In this document: piece after piece, positions 12,492 to 23,489 of the stretch
Numbering within the stretch: the first letter of the stretch is position 1
How the letters are laid out: each line of letters opens with the position of its first letter
DNA from: Nymphaea colorata
Lineage: Eukaryota; Streptophyta; Magnoliopsida; Nymphaeales; Nymphaeaceae
Assembly: GCF_008831285.2 (NCBI RefSeq)
Contig: NC_045148.1
Location: 13,742,802-13,806,801 of the forward strand
Reading direction: 5' to 3'
DNA: 64,000 nucleotides
Translations under genes and position numbers: made by a program
The notes under the pieces: model-generated
What the model saw: the letters and a program-made list of their open reading frames with translations, nothing else
Told to the model about the DNA's origin: nothing
Database searches by the model: none

Positions 12492-13294
12492 CCTGAATTT
12501 TTTATTTATTTTTATGTTCCAACGCAAGCCTGCTGGGAGAACCCTGATTTATATGTTTTTAATGGTATCGCTTACGTCCGCATATTTCCTTTAAAGAAAA
12601 ACCCATTAAAGTGAAATCTGTTGTATATGTATTCATATATCTGCATGCAAATCTAAATTCTTTGATACCTAAGATATTGCAACACAAACCTACGCAATTG
12701 CTTTACTTGGAAGTAAATGTTAGGCAATAACGGTAGCGAGCGACCACCATTGTCCTGTGCAGAGATTATTCCTAGAACAGCAGGTCAGGACAAACCAGAA
12801 TTTTCCGCAACGTTTATTTAAGTTTCATATCGCAATGTCCAAAAGCATGTTGTGAAAAGATTTTACTTGTTTAGAAGATATAAGAACTGTTCCCTTTACA
12901 CCCAAATACTTTTGACGGCCGCCTGTTGGATTTCTTAGGATGTCTCATCATCTCTAATCAGTCTCATAGGAAGGATATACTTTGCCTTCCACTTAACACA
13001 AGGGTGAAGTTCTTTGCTTTTCATCTTGTAGTTAAGGGTGCAGACAACAAATCAGACCACGGCTACCCAACTCGATTGCTTGACAAGGATGAAACAGAAC
13101 ATGACGGTCTCCAACCAACAGCTCAGCTATAAGGCAAAGACAGAATGATGTATTTCACTTGACTCCGAAATGCATGTGATCCAACTTCCAGATACAGTGG
13201 GTAGCCAAAAAAAACAAAACAATCGGAAGATGCTACTGTCCTGCTGAAGTACCTAGCTAGCTTCCTGCTTTCGTGGCCCATTGCGAGCCACCAG

Positions 13295-13406
13295 TGTTGG
13301 ATAGTGGCTTTCCTTTCTCTTCTATTTTGTCACAGGTGCTGCTGCTGAGACGTGGCTGAAGAGGCGCTGCTGCTTCCGCTACCTTAACATTACTCTGTTT
13401 CCATCA
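13295..13406 (+). repeat. Short 5' LTR
   Basis: A 112-bp unit with TG...CA termini, immediately followed by the primer-binding site. The length is in the range of miniature (TRIM) or short Copia LTRs. The left edge is precise because homology to copy A stops at 13294. Confidence 0.65.
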
Positions 13407-13407
13407 G

Positions 13408-13420
13408 TGGTATCAGAGCC
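13408..13420 (+). other. Retrotransposon primer-binding site (initiator Met tRNA)
   Basis: TGGTATCAGAGCC is the standard plant Copia-type primer-binding site, one base after the inferred LTR end. It supports the LTR call more strongly than any other feature of this element. Confidence 0.85.
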
Positions 13421-13564
13421 AGACGGCCCTTCGACTTCGAAACCAAGTAAGTACGTTCGGACTTTGTTGGTACCTGTGAAGTATACAGATGGACGCTACC
13501 TACGCAGGCATGAATATCGTCTGTCTATCATGATTTTTTTTTTTAGATCATGGCTACTGAGTAC

Positions 13565-13892
13565 GAAGCATACTAGATAAAAGTGAACTATTAGACATTC
13601 TATATGAAGCATGCTAGAATAAACAGTTCTAGACTAAAAATCTATCTTCGTTGTATGAAGCATGCTAGTATATATAGATTGCAGTTAAGATAGGACTACA
13701 ACCTGCGATTCTCTGTTTCCATCAGTGGTATGATGGAAACAGTAAAGGCGGCTGAATTCCGACCCTAGCAGTGCCTGTGGTGCTTACTCTGTCTGCACGG
13801 CAAGAGTTCACAGTTATGTTAACATGCCATTTTTCAGATCGTAACTCTTGAGCATGCTAGAATCTACTAATCTAATGAATGAAGCATGCTAG
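13565..13892. repeat. Five interspersed GAAGCATGCTAG-like repeats
   Basis: GAAGCATGCTAG occurs exactly at 13606-13617, 13657-13668 and 13881-13892. A one-mismatch version (GAAGCATACTAG) is at 13565-13576 and a one-base-shorter version (GAGCATGCTAG) at 13850-13860. They lie in the leader of the LTR element. Their function is unknown. Confidence 0.85.
13713..13742. repeat. Perfect 12-bp inverted repeat derived from the LTR end
   Basis: CTGTTTCCATCA and its exact reverse complement are separated by six bases. The left arm plus loop repeats the junction of the LTR 3' end and primer-binding site at 13395-13411. The same terminus therefore appears here again, facing an inverted copy. Confidence 0.85.
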
Positions 13893-14580
13893 TTAGAAAT
13901 TTTGCATAAAGTTCCATAGATCTGATATATCATGTTACGCTTTAATCCATGTTGCTTCTGTTTCCCTGTACCACTGTGTCCCAAGGAGACAGAGGACAGA
14001 AACGAACACTGACCTTAAGTCCTTTTAACCAGTCTCTCGAAACTATACAAACCCTCATCGAGGGTTTGGCAAGGGAACAAGCATAGGAGGTGAGAGGAAG
14101 ATAACCTCTGACGTTTTTTTTTGTTTCTCCTTTTTTCCTTAACCGACGACCTCTGTCTGCTCGATCCTCAAAACCAACAGAAGTTTTTTTTTTTTTTACT
14201 ACTTCTGGCGGAATAACAGAGAATCAAGCCCTCTGTTTTCTGTCGACGCAGTAAGGTGCCAGATCTCTGCAGGAGATCAGGGAGCAGGTTGTGGGTCGAC
14301 CGGGTTAGCCGCCGCCAAGCTGGTTCCTTTTTTCCGGCTCACCCGAAAGCAGCTGCTGTCGTCGGACACCCCTACTACCATCTGCTATGCGGCAGAAATA
14401 GAGGACGGTGCCTTCCTCATGCGGGCAGTAGTGAACGGAATGGAAAAGGGCAGCGGGGGCGGCGCGGCGGAAGCTCCACCGCCGGACGAAACCCCGTCTC
14501 GCGAGAAGAGAGAGGTGCTTTCGTGAGGAGAGAGAAAAAACCAGCGAGAAATAAGAAAAGATTAGGGTTCGACTGAATTT

Positions 14581-15605
14581 ATATCAAAATTTTAAAATTA
14601 AAAAAATGTCCACCTTATTAGGAAATTTTTTGAAAAGTCAGTTACATTTTTCATAAATTTATCCCGCAACGTTTTTTCTAAATACTGTTTCAAAAAGAGG
14701 CTTGCGAAAGCTATTTTCAGTGAAAACCGGAGATTTCATACGAAATTGCGTAGTGGCACCTTCCAAGTTCTTTGAAATTGTAAACAAAGGGTTAGTAAAA
14801 ATTTGTTTTGCAAATTTTCGGCAGAAAACCGAGATGTTATGTGAATATAAATTTGAAAATAAAAAAGAAAATTCACATTGTGTTGGTTTGAGGATTTTCT
14901 GACATGATATTTTGTATTCTATTTTGCTTGTTATTATAAATTAATTTATAAATGACTTCAACCATATTGACCTTAATTTTAGGAAAACTTATTTTTTTTT
15001 TTTTTTACCATTATGTTAACATGACCTGTGTTTGAAGATTGTTCAACAGCAAAAAAATATTTTGATAGCGTTTCGTTCAAATTCAATAGAGTTGAGATGA
15101 TGACCATGTTAACAAGATGTTAATCATGATAAGGCGATTTGGGTATGGTTGGATTCGGACCCGAACATTGCTCTCACTTCTCATCTTTAGCCTGTGGCGG
15201 GGAGGATAACCACTTCGTAAATCGTAGTCCATTCTTTCGTCGTTTTAGAAAAAAATTTAATTTTTCTTTGGGAAAAACTCAGTCGCTATACTGATTTTAT
15301 TTCAAGCCGATACGAGTTTCCCTCCCATTGGGTTCATTTTTCGTGTTGAATTGAACGTGTATTTGAACGAGGAGTTACCACAATTTCTTTCTTCCCGCTT
15401 TTCTTCAATTGATCTATTTCTTTATCCGTTAAATGGTACCTTTCCGTTTTATCTACTGCTTCTACAGCAAATTCCATCCAATGTGAGCTGTTCTTCGTGC
15501 AACTAACTTTCTCAATCTACTTTCTAAGTCTGATTTGGTTTCACGTCGATTCTAATTTACAAGGCTCCTTGTACTGTACGTATTTTACCTCCCCCCTTTC
15601 TCGAG
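14581..15605. other. Upstream region of the DUF1350 gene
   Basis: AT-rich spacer without recognisable genes. The last ~100 bases become pyrimidine-rich (around 15585-15602), so transcription of the DUF1350 gene may begin here. I cannot place a TATA box with confidence. Confidence 0.4.
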
Positions 15606-15981
15606 TAGCTCAAATTGAAGATCGATTCTCCTGGTACAATTTAGTATAATTCATCTTTGTCGGTGCTCAGTTGGTTGTGTGTACAACTATAATGCTACTG
15701 CTGCTGTAAGCTCTCGTTTTTACTTATTGCGCTAAAGATTGCCTTGAACTCAAGCGCGATTGGAGGATCGATTCAAGTATATCTTTGCTCTGTCCCAATG
15801 AATTTATGCCTTACGATGCCCGTTTCAGTTTAGTTCACCTTTTCCGATAGCATATAAGAAGTTCCATTCTGAAATTCGTTGTTAGGCAATCTCTGGAATC
15901 TGCTCTACTTGCTTTGATACGTATTCTTTTCTTTTGTTTGGCAGGGTTTGGTAGCATCTTGATTGCTTGCGTCAACTAAAA

Positions 15982-18900
15982 ATGGCCCTGGTGGCACAAC
16001 ACGCGTCATACATGCAATGCATTGTTTCTAAGATAAAGAGCTTTGCCTGTTACTGTGACAATTCTGGTCCTAATGTAGCTGCTTCAAAGCATGTTGTATC
16101 TGTCACTAGATTGTCTCTTTCACATTCATATCGCCTCTCTCGATTTTCAACTGATCCCTGCCAAAAGATTTCCGTTGGAGTAACAAAATTTGAAAGCAGG
16201 AAGGCATGGGGAAGGCGCCCAGTGCAATTGGCTGTTAGCACTTCTGGTGTTCGAAGTGCAACTACATCTATAAAAAAAGAAAGATTGGGCTCTTGTTTGG
16301 TTTTTCCACCTTCCACTGGCAGAAAGCCTCATTCCATTATCAAGTTTCTGGGTGGTGCCTTCATTTCGGCAATTCCCGAAGTTGCATATGGGTAAACTTC
16401 TCCTTTTCATGCTTGGCCAGGACCTTTATAAACATTTATTCTTTGTGAATTTGATATGATCTGCTGGTATGCAGCTTATTGATCGATTTGTTGGCGGGGG
16501 AAGATTTTCTTGTGGTTGCTGTGCCTTACAACGTGACGTTTGATCATGAGAAAGCAGCCAAGGAAGTTTATGAAAAGTTCAATACGTGTTTGGATATGCT
16601 GTATGCCACCGGTTTGCCTGATGCTGATTTACTGCCCAGTGATGTGCTTGGGCTTCCAGTTTATTCTGTTGGCCACAGGTTTGTAGCGTTCTGCAAATGT
16701 TGTTAGCATGTCCTTTGTTTCTGCTTTGTTTTGCTTTTTTCATGTTTTTGCTGACAATTTATGTTGTTGGAGAAGCTTATGTATGGACTTACATAGACTT
16801 ACTGACCATTCAAACTTCTCATAGGCATTTGGATATATGGCTAATTTTCTGTACATATTTAGATGAAGGGCTATTCTTGATCGGCCTTTTCTGTCACGTT
16901 ATCGAAATATGTTTATCCTTTAATGAACTTCTAGTTGTAGACTTACAGCAGTGTATGCGGGCATCCATGCTCCACTACTGGATTCTATATTTTCTGGTAA
17001 ACTGAATCTTGAACTTTTTAGTGTTAGAATGGAAATCATTGGCCTTTTTCATCTGCAATAAGACCATGTCCATAAAATAGAATCTTTGAAACTGTCCTCA
17101 AGCAGAGGGATGGAGGAAGGGGCAACACATTGCCCCTTGCTTGCAGTGTTGAGAGAGATAAGAGTCCTCCCTTCATTTCTCAAACCGAGAGATGGAGGGA
17201 GGAGATTACTCATGGACTGACCTCCTTCCTTTATGTGCCCTTTTTGGATCAGAAAAGAAGTCTCAGATTTAGATATGTGTGTGCATGTGCATGTGCATGT
17301 GAAAGAAATTGCTATGTCCTATCCTCCATGCTGTACCTGTGTGTTCCTGCATTCCATACCTGCTAAATAGAGAGATGCTTGGTTTACCGTTTACTGTTCA
17401 AAGTTGTATATTTCCTTGTGTTTTCATTCCGAATTTCATTTATATTATTATTATTATTTGATTTTAGTTTGCACTTGCAGCAATGGGGCTCTCCTTCAGT
17501 TACTTTCAGGAAGTTACTTTTCTGAGATGATACCAAAGGTTTGTGTTTCCCAGATTACCTCTAGTATTCTGAAGCTTTACTAAACATGTTATGTATAATG
17601 TCCTTGCTGCAAAAGTGGATATAAATATGCAATGTAACTTGGCAAAAAAAAGTTGCAGACTGTAAGGCTTTTAAGAAATAATTTGTTGACTGAATTCTGA
17701 TTAAGTTTTTTTCTTGAAGGCTAATGCTGTTATCTCCTACAACAATAGACCAGCTGCAGAGGCTGTCCCATATTTTGAGCAGGTGATGCCCGTACACTTG
17801 TGGTTTATTCTAGCAGATGTTGATGACTTAATTGCCATACAGTATGTAATGAACCACAGTCTTCATTGAAAGCAGTTCATTATGCAAACATAACTGCAAG
17901 ATGTGGTTAATGCAGGATAACCTTTACTTCATATAAAGTTATCCTTGTTGTACACGATGGCAACAAAAAACTAGTGAAATTATTATATATAATTTCACCT
18001 GCAATATAGTTTTGTTTGGCTCAAAATCTGGAGAATACACACCAGGAAGATCCTACAGAAACCCTTGGTTAGTTTATTGAATAATTTATGTAACCTAGTT
18101 AATGTTTTTCTCTTTCAAACTACTTTATCTGATATATGCATTTTTCATATCTGATTTTATAGTTTGTCTGCTCTAGCCGACAGTTTGTGTTCAAATTTTT
18201 GACTGGTGCAAACATATATGAGTACTTGTGTTTGTGCATTCTAGTTCAGGGTAGGTGGGCATGCAAGTGCATGTATATCCCTGTGCGGGTGATGGTGTCC
18301 AGATGGACATGGGACCCTTGCATGCACCTTTTTCATTGGTGGTGGTGGTGCTTAAAAAGGAGCATGTATATGTGTCTGCCTTATCACCCATTTGCAAAAC
18401 CCACAAAAAGGCATATATATCCTTTTACTTTTGATATAAAGTTGTGATTTGTATTCAAATGAATTTCTCTTGTATCAGAAAAATATTGACATGAACCAGC
18501 CTGTTGGATTAGTTTTTGGTATTTTACTCTGTTAGACGTTACATAAGTTGATCAATTGGTTAAATTAGTATGTATGGTTAACAGTTGACCTGTCAGGCTT
18601 CCTCCTGCAGTGATATTTTAGTTATGGTTTCCTCCCAAACTATGATGATATAGTTGTATCATGCTCTGACTTTTTATATTTGTTTTCTTGTTTGCACAGT
18701 TCGGTCCTTTGGTTACTCAGATTACACCTGTTATAGAAGCTTCACCTATGTATGCAATGGCAAGAACTGCTTCAGGTAATCTTTAATTTTGTACAAGAAC
18801 AATTTACATAATCTTTTTCTGATTAGAAAAATTTAAACCTTCTGCCCAAGTGACATGGTGAAAACTGTGTGGTACTATATTATTTATTTCATGTCCTAGC

Positions 18901-20575
18901 ACTTACTTCACCTATGTTTGCAATGGCAAGAACTGCTTCAGGTGTTTTTTTTTTTAAAGGATGGACAAGAACAATTTGCATAATCCATCAAAGCCTTTCG
19001 TTTCCCCCTTTCTTATTTGCCGTTAGTAGGTTTTAGAAACTTTTCCCATTGGAAAAATTTAAGCCTTTTGCCTAACTGACATACCAAAAGTTGTGTGGTA
19101 CTATGTTATTCTTTTTTCATGTCCTAACTTCCTTCACAGTGATCTGCCACTAAGCTGAGGGGATAATTTTTGTTTTGAAGACCCACAATGTTTTTTTTGT
19201 ATTAATACTACCTACTGCACTTTTCTGGTGTTGGTGAGTAATCAGTGCTGGTAAAATGTTGTTTAATTTTCTCCATTTATGTAGATAAAATGAGAACTAG
19301 TCATGAGTAACTTTTTATGGACATGTGTGATGTACTATTCGTTTCTTCACATACTTTTTCGTATTGGTACTGCTTCCTCCAATTTCTTCTCTTTCCTGTC
19401 TGTTTCTGCCAATACGACACTTCATACAGTAAAATCCTTCTGTAGGAGATGCATTGAAGACTCTCTTTGATACTGCTGCATCAATAATTGAAGAATATGA
19501 CCGTGAAGCTGTGATTTCATTGACAAGATTCACTGAACAGTTGCCCCTGGTCATGAATCAGGTCATTTCGGGGAAAATTTCTTTTCATCTTCAGATTGGA
19601 TCTTTACCACTTGTGAAGTCACTAATCGTTTTCTGCTTGGGTTAATGTTTCTAGAATGTTATCACTGACATGATTCATTCTTTCTCAACTACAGGTGTAT
19701 GAAGGGGTGTCAGAATTCAAGCCAACACCCTTTGAAAACCGTAATTTTGTCAAGAACAGTTACAATGTGCAGCAAACTTTACTGGTATAGTGTCTGTTTA
19801 TTTGTCCAAAAGGCAGGTTGCTTGTGTTCAATGATTGGCATACTAAGGCCACATTTCATTGATAGGTTAAGTTCAACTTTGATTCTATCGATGAAACTGA
19901 TATTATTGAAGAAATACTGAGGCCTCGTGTGAACAGTATGGGTGGGAGGTTGGAGAAGGTAATACTTAATGGAAGCCACGTCACACCATGTGCCCAGGTA
20001 ATTGGTATTTTGCATTATATAGTTTCAATCTTAATATGGTAAAACGCTACTTATCAGTTATCTCCATCTGATGTTATGGATAGGTGAAGATCTATATGAT
20101 TTTAAATGATGGCTGAAATGGTGAAGACATAGTCTATATGTAGAAGTCAATAGACATGCATGATGCTTATGTCTACAAAGTTGAGATATATTTCATGTTA
20201 TGCAGAGGCTCATAAGAAATGCTTGTTTGCTATGTAAATTGTGAGTTATCATTCGATTTTAGGTGTTATTATATCTAATATTCTCGAATGAATTTATTGC
20301 AACTTCGAGACGTTAAGATGGTTGCATTTCTTTCGCTACACTTACGTTCTTGGAAAAGAAGCCATTTCTTAATCTTGATTATCTATGTTGTTCCTGCTAT
20401 GAAATTTGATCTGTTTCATTTTCTCTAATCACCTTAGGACATCAAGTGGCAAGTGGGTGACTTGTACACTCCAGCAGATGCGCTTGCTCAGGGTTTAAAA
20501 TCTGCCTCTTTGAATGACACAAGAGTTCTTGCTAGGACTATATCCGATTGGTTTCGTGGTTTGGTTGGTAAATGA
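15982..20575 (+). CDS. DUF1350 family protein, alpha/beta-hydrolase-like, probably chloroplastic
   Basis: Nine coding exons join in frame: 15982-16391, 16475-16678, 17481-17538, 17720-17782, 18700-18775, 19446-19561, 19695-19784, 19866-19997 and 20438-20575, all with GT-AG introns, giving 428 residues. The DUF1350 (PF07082) fold is recognised from FLGGAFISAIPEVAYG and VVAVPYNVTFDH in the first half. GHSNG (residues 203-207) is a GxSxG nucleophile elbow, and NGSHVTPC (His377) lies late in the chain. The first ~60 residues are rich in Ser/Ala with basic residues and few acids, like a plastid transit peptide. The ATG at 15982 is the first in frame after a good acceptor at 15944/15945, so a leader intron is likely. 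Family members are lipase-like but biochemically undefined, so I do not assign a substrate. An intron after exon 5 carries a duplicated exon end (18906-18941). Confidence 0.93.
18740..19130 (+). repeat. Tandem duplication of the exon-5 3' end plus intron start
   Basis: The end of exon 5, its donor site and the following ~130 bp recur from about 18906, with shared words such as GCAATGGCAAGAACTGCTTC and CTGTGTGGTACTAT. The second copy is longer because of an insertion. It lies wholly inside the intron (18776-19445) and keeps a GT after CTTCAG, but has no obvious acceptor directly before it, so it is probably an unused pseudo-exon. Confidence 0.85.
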
Positions 20576-22260
20576 AGAGCCAGATGTCTCTTCCTCAATT
20601 TCCAGGCTTTCACATTTCATTATTTCAAGGCCCACCCTCATATACTTGCGAGGTGCTGTTCTGCTGTTTGTGAATATCGACAATATCGACACGAGGAGAA
20701 ATTGGGTGTACTACTGACACAGAATGTCTGCTTAAAACAGTGTATGTGCAAGCAGCCAATAAGCGGGATGTGTTAATAAGGTGAATGCGACTTGCCAGTA
20801 ATTTGTTGTATACCATTCCTTAAACAATTTTCACCAAAAGATAGAAAATGTGATGGAGCAAGATTTCTTTTGATCAGCGAGTCCGAGGAGTCCCCTGTTT
20901 GTACTGCTATATTCGCATTGTATGATTACAGAACTGTTTTAGGTGCGTGTTTCCTTTGTCCTGAATCCCTCCACTTCCCTTCATCATCATGGAGTGCACA
21001 ATGCTGGATTACTTGTTCAAACCTGATCTATTCTCTAGCAATTTTGCAATGGCGACAATGACATCAACAGTCTCGACTAAGCAGTAGGTGTGATGATTGG
21101 ATGACCCCTATGGACAGGTGGTCTCTGTTATAGTCGCTACGTCGACTCATATAAGTTCTAAGCTTCCGTTAAGGTCGACGGATCTCCAAGCAGTGTCTTT
21201 AATCAGGCGGACGTGCTAGTCCATGGTTAAACAAAATCATGGTCGGGATCAGCGAGGTAAGGTTGGGTTTGAACTGGAACTTGCACGTTTTTTCGAGTTG
21301 GTGAAGGCTTAACAGAGCAAATCGTTAGATGTAATAATTCCACTAGTCATTGGATGTTTACCTGATTTTTGACAAAAGTTTCCAGCACAATGCTCATCCA
21401 AGTCCGTGATTCCTAATGTAAAAGTAATCCATTTAAGGAAGTCCAAGTCCGAAGGAGACAATTCATAATTCCAGCAATAAACGTCAAAAGAATAAAGTCG
21501 ATCAAGTTGAATATGTCCAAGCAAATCCCGATCCATTGGCACCTCTGACTGGAGCCTATACTGTTGACGGCGCATGTTTTGCTGCCTTTCGTTTAACAGC
21601 ATCATCACAAAAGTAACAGTGATCGATAAGTAAATAATAAGTAATTCAATGAACAAAATTGTGACTAACTATATATATAAAATCGCCCTTCCTTCTTGAG
21701 TGAGTAGGAGTATTTCATTCTTCTACCACCCAAAAAGAGAGCTGAATTCCATCTCCATTTTCATGTTCTTCTTCAAACCTCACTATCATGTGTTGGTCAG
21801 ATCAGGGCCATTATACACGATAGATTTCATGTAAATTAACTCATAATTTGTTCTTTTAAAAAAAGATTTATCATTTTCCCTTCTTGGAAAAGCTACATCT
21901 ATCCATTTCTTAACTTGGAAGAAAAATCGTATGCATGGATCAGATTCTATAAAACCTCCAACTAACGACCATTTCACATATGTGGGTTTCAGTTTGGATT
22001 ATATAAAAACGTGGAATGGCAAGGGTCGAGAGACTGGCATGAAGAAGATCATAAGCGTCGGGAGAGACAGATCCAGCTTAGGAGGATGGTCCAAACTCGT
22101 GGTTAGTCGCCCGATTGGAAAGAGAGGGAACATTTTCTCATGTCATGTGTTAGGCGCAGGCTCCTAAAGGATATCTCGAGTGTCAATGAAGTTAATCGGG
22201 TTGTACCCACCACTTAGTTCAAACCGTGGAAAGCAGACCAAACGGGTTGCCTTTCCGTTT
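20576..22260. other. Intergenic (3' region of DUF1350 gene, then spacer)
   Basis: The first few hundred bases are probably the 3' UTR of the upstream gene. An ORF of 115 codons on the minus strand (21309-21656) has a hydrophobic start but no recognised motif, and I do not call it a gene. No repeats or RNA genes were seen. Confidence 0.45.
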
Positions 22261-23489
22261 CCGAAAGGAAAGCCCTCTCTCTCTCTCCCCCACCGTTTTG
22301 AATCCATCTTTATCCTGCTGTCATCGTCCTCGCCTTCCACCTTCCCCCATTTTCCGTGCTGGAAAAACAAACAAGCGAGACAACTAATAAACTAACAAAC
22401 AAGTTCCATCGTCCCCTACTTGTACCCCTCCTCCTCCAATTCCACCCTTGCACGTCGGGTCGTGACCCTCTGACGCCAGGCTCGACCAGGCGTCCACGTT
22501 CTATAACGTGACAACCAAGAACCAAACACCTGTTTCATGCGCCACCACCATGGGGAGACCCTCTTTTCCCATGACTCTGCTTCGCACTTCTGCAGGTGCG
22601 CAGATCTCCATTCAGGCATGAAGGCAGCCTTCTCCACCTTTTCTTCTGGTATAGTTTCTGCTTCCTTTCATAAGAAGCTATTTTCTTGTATTCTACGGCT
22701 GTCTTAGTCTGTCATAAATTACACAGGCGAGTTGCACGGAATCCCTTCTTTAATCTCTGAACCGACATGGCAATTTGATCATACAGCATAATTAAGAGCT
22801 TTTAGGAATTTAGGATTTCTTATTCTTGTCAACTGAAGTTCCGTCACTCGTGAACAAAAGACACGCTTAAGGTGCATGTCTTGGCGAAATCTGGAGTGCA
22901 TCATCCCCCAAAAAAAAAAAAGTGATTCAATTCTTAAACACTAGAAAAGGAAGTTGGTTAGGAATCCCGATTCCTGTACATCAGCCAAATTTCCTTGTTG
23001 CACGAATTTGCATGAACCTTGAGTTTAGAATCAGATAGGCCTTATACATTATTTTCTTGATTAACATCTTCTATTTTACGCAGAAGCTCCAGCTTTGCTT
23101 GAGTTAATCTTCCTGTAGTATTTTTCATGCAGCTAAACATTTCGTTCTTAATGAAACGCTTTCTACATGCGTGCTTCCTGCTCCTCACTATTTCTAACTT
23201 GAAACGCCTGCTTTTCGATCTCGGTTGCCGTATTGTTTGCTGCTTCCAGTTCCTGCCTGTTAACCATTATAGATCCAACGGATATATACTTCACTTGCGT
23301 TTCAATTGGATTCCACATTTCCTTCCAGGATTAAATACCAGTGGAATATGCTGTGAAAACAATCAGTGCATACTAGATTCGTTTATTTTCGTCATGATCA
23401 CAACTCTGCGTGGATCTGATGCATTATGCAAATTTTCTATATGATCAGCCAGCAGCTAAGAGGAACAAAATAAAACTCGGAGCCAATTC
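22261..23489 (+). promoter_or_regulatory. Probable promoter and 5' leader of the calmodulin-binding gene
   Basis: A CT-rich tract (22274-22287 and nearby) resembles plant core-promoter/leader pyrimidine patches. A possible donor near 22648 (TTCTG/GTATAG) and an acceptor near 23455 (CCAGCAG) would create a leader intron of about 800 bp just before the ATG. This is inference; no cDNA is available to confirm it. Confidence 0.35.

Larger units (their letters stand above)
11375..13294. repeat. Duplicated block, copy B
   Basis: Same-orientation homologue of copy A (about 6552-8347). Its left edge is fused to the DUF1350 leader duplicate and its right edge is cut at GAGCCACCAG by an LTR. B contains a 92-bp tandem duplication (12181-12364) that is single in A, and its AT microsatellite is much shorter. 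The relative order of the events cannot be settled by reading alone. Confidence 0.85.
13295..14580 (+). mobile_element. 5' part of an LTR retrotransposon (TRIM/LARD-like or truncated Copia)
   Basis: A short LTR starts TGTTGGATAG at 13295 and ends TTTCCATCA at 13406. One base later comes a 13-base primer-binding site, TGGTATCAGAGCC (13408-13420), complementary to the 3' end of plant initiator-Met tRNA. The internal region has no recognisable gag-pol and ends in a GC-rich stretch to about 14580, after which composition becomes strongly AT-rich. No 3' LTR was found downstream, and the flanking copy-B sequence does not resume, so the element is truncated or its right flank was deleted. The right boundary is a guess from composition. 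Confidence 0.65.

Noticed and set aside
13565..13892. CRISPR-like regularly spaced repeats
   Set aside because: The repeats are short and irregularly spaced and the genome is eukaryotic.
14256..14576. 106-codon Arg-rich plus-strand frame
   Set aside because: It is a GC-rich internal region of the LTR element with no recognisable gag or other domain.
16697..17005. 102-codon plus-strand frame
   Set aside because: It sits inside the second DUF1350 intron and would need to skip conserved exons.
21309..21656. 115-codon minus-strand frame with a hydrophobic start
   Set aside because: No recognised motif, and base composition matches spacer.
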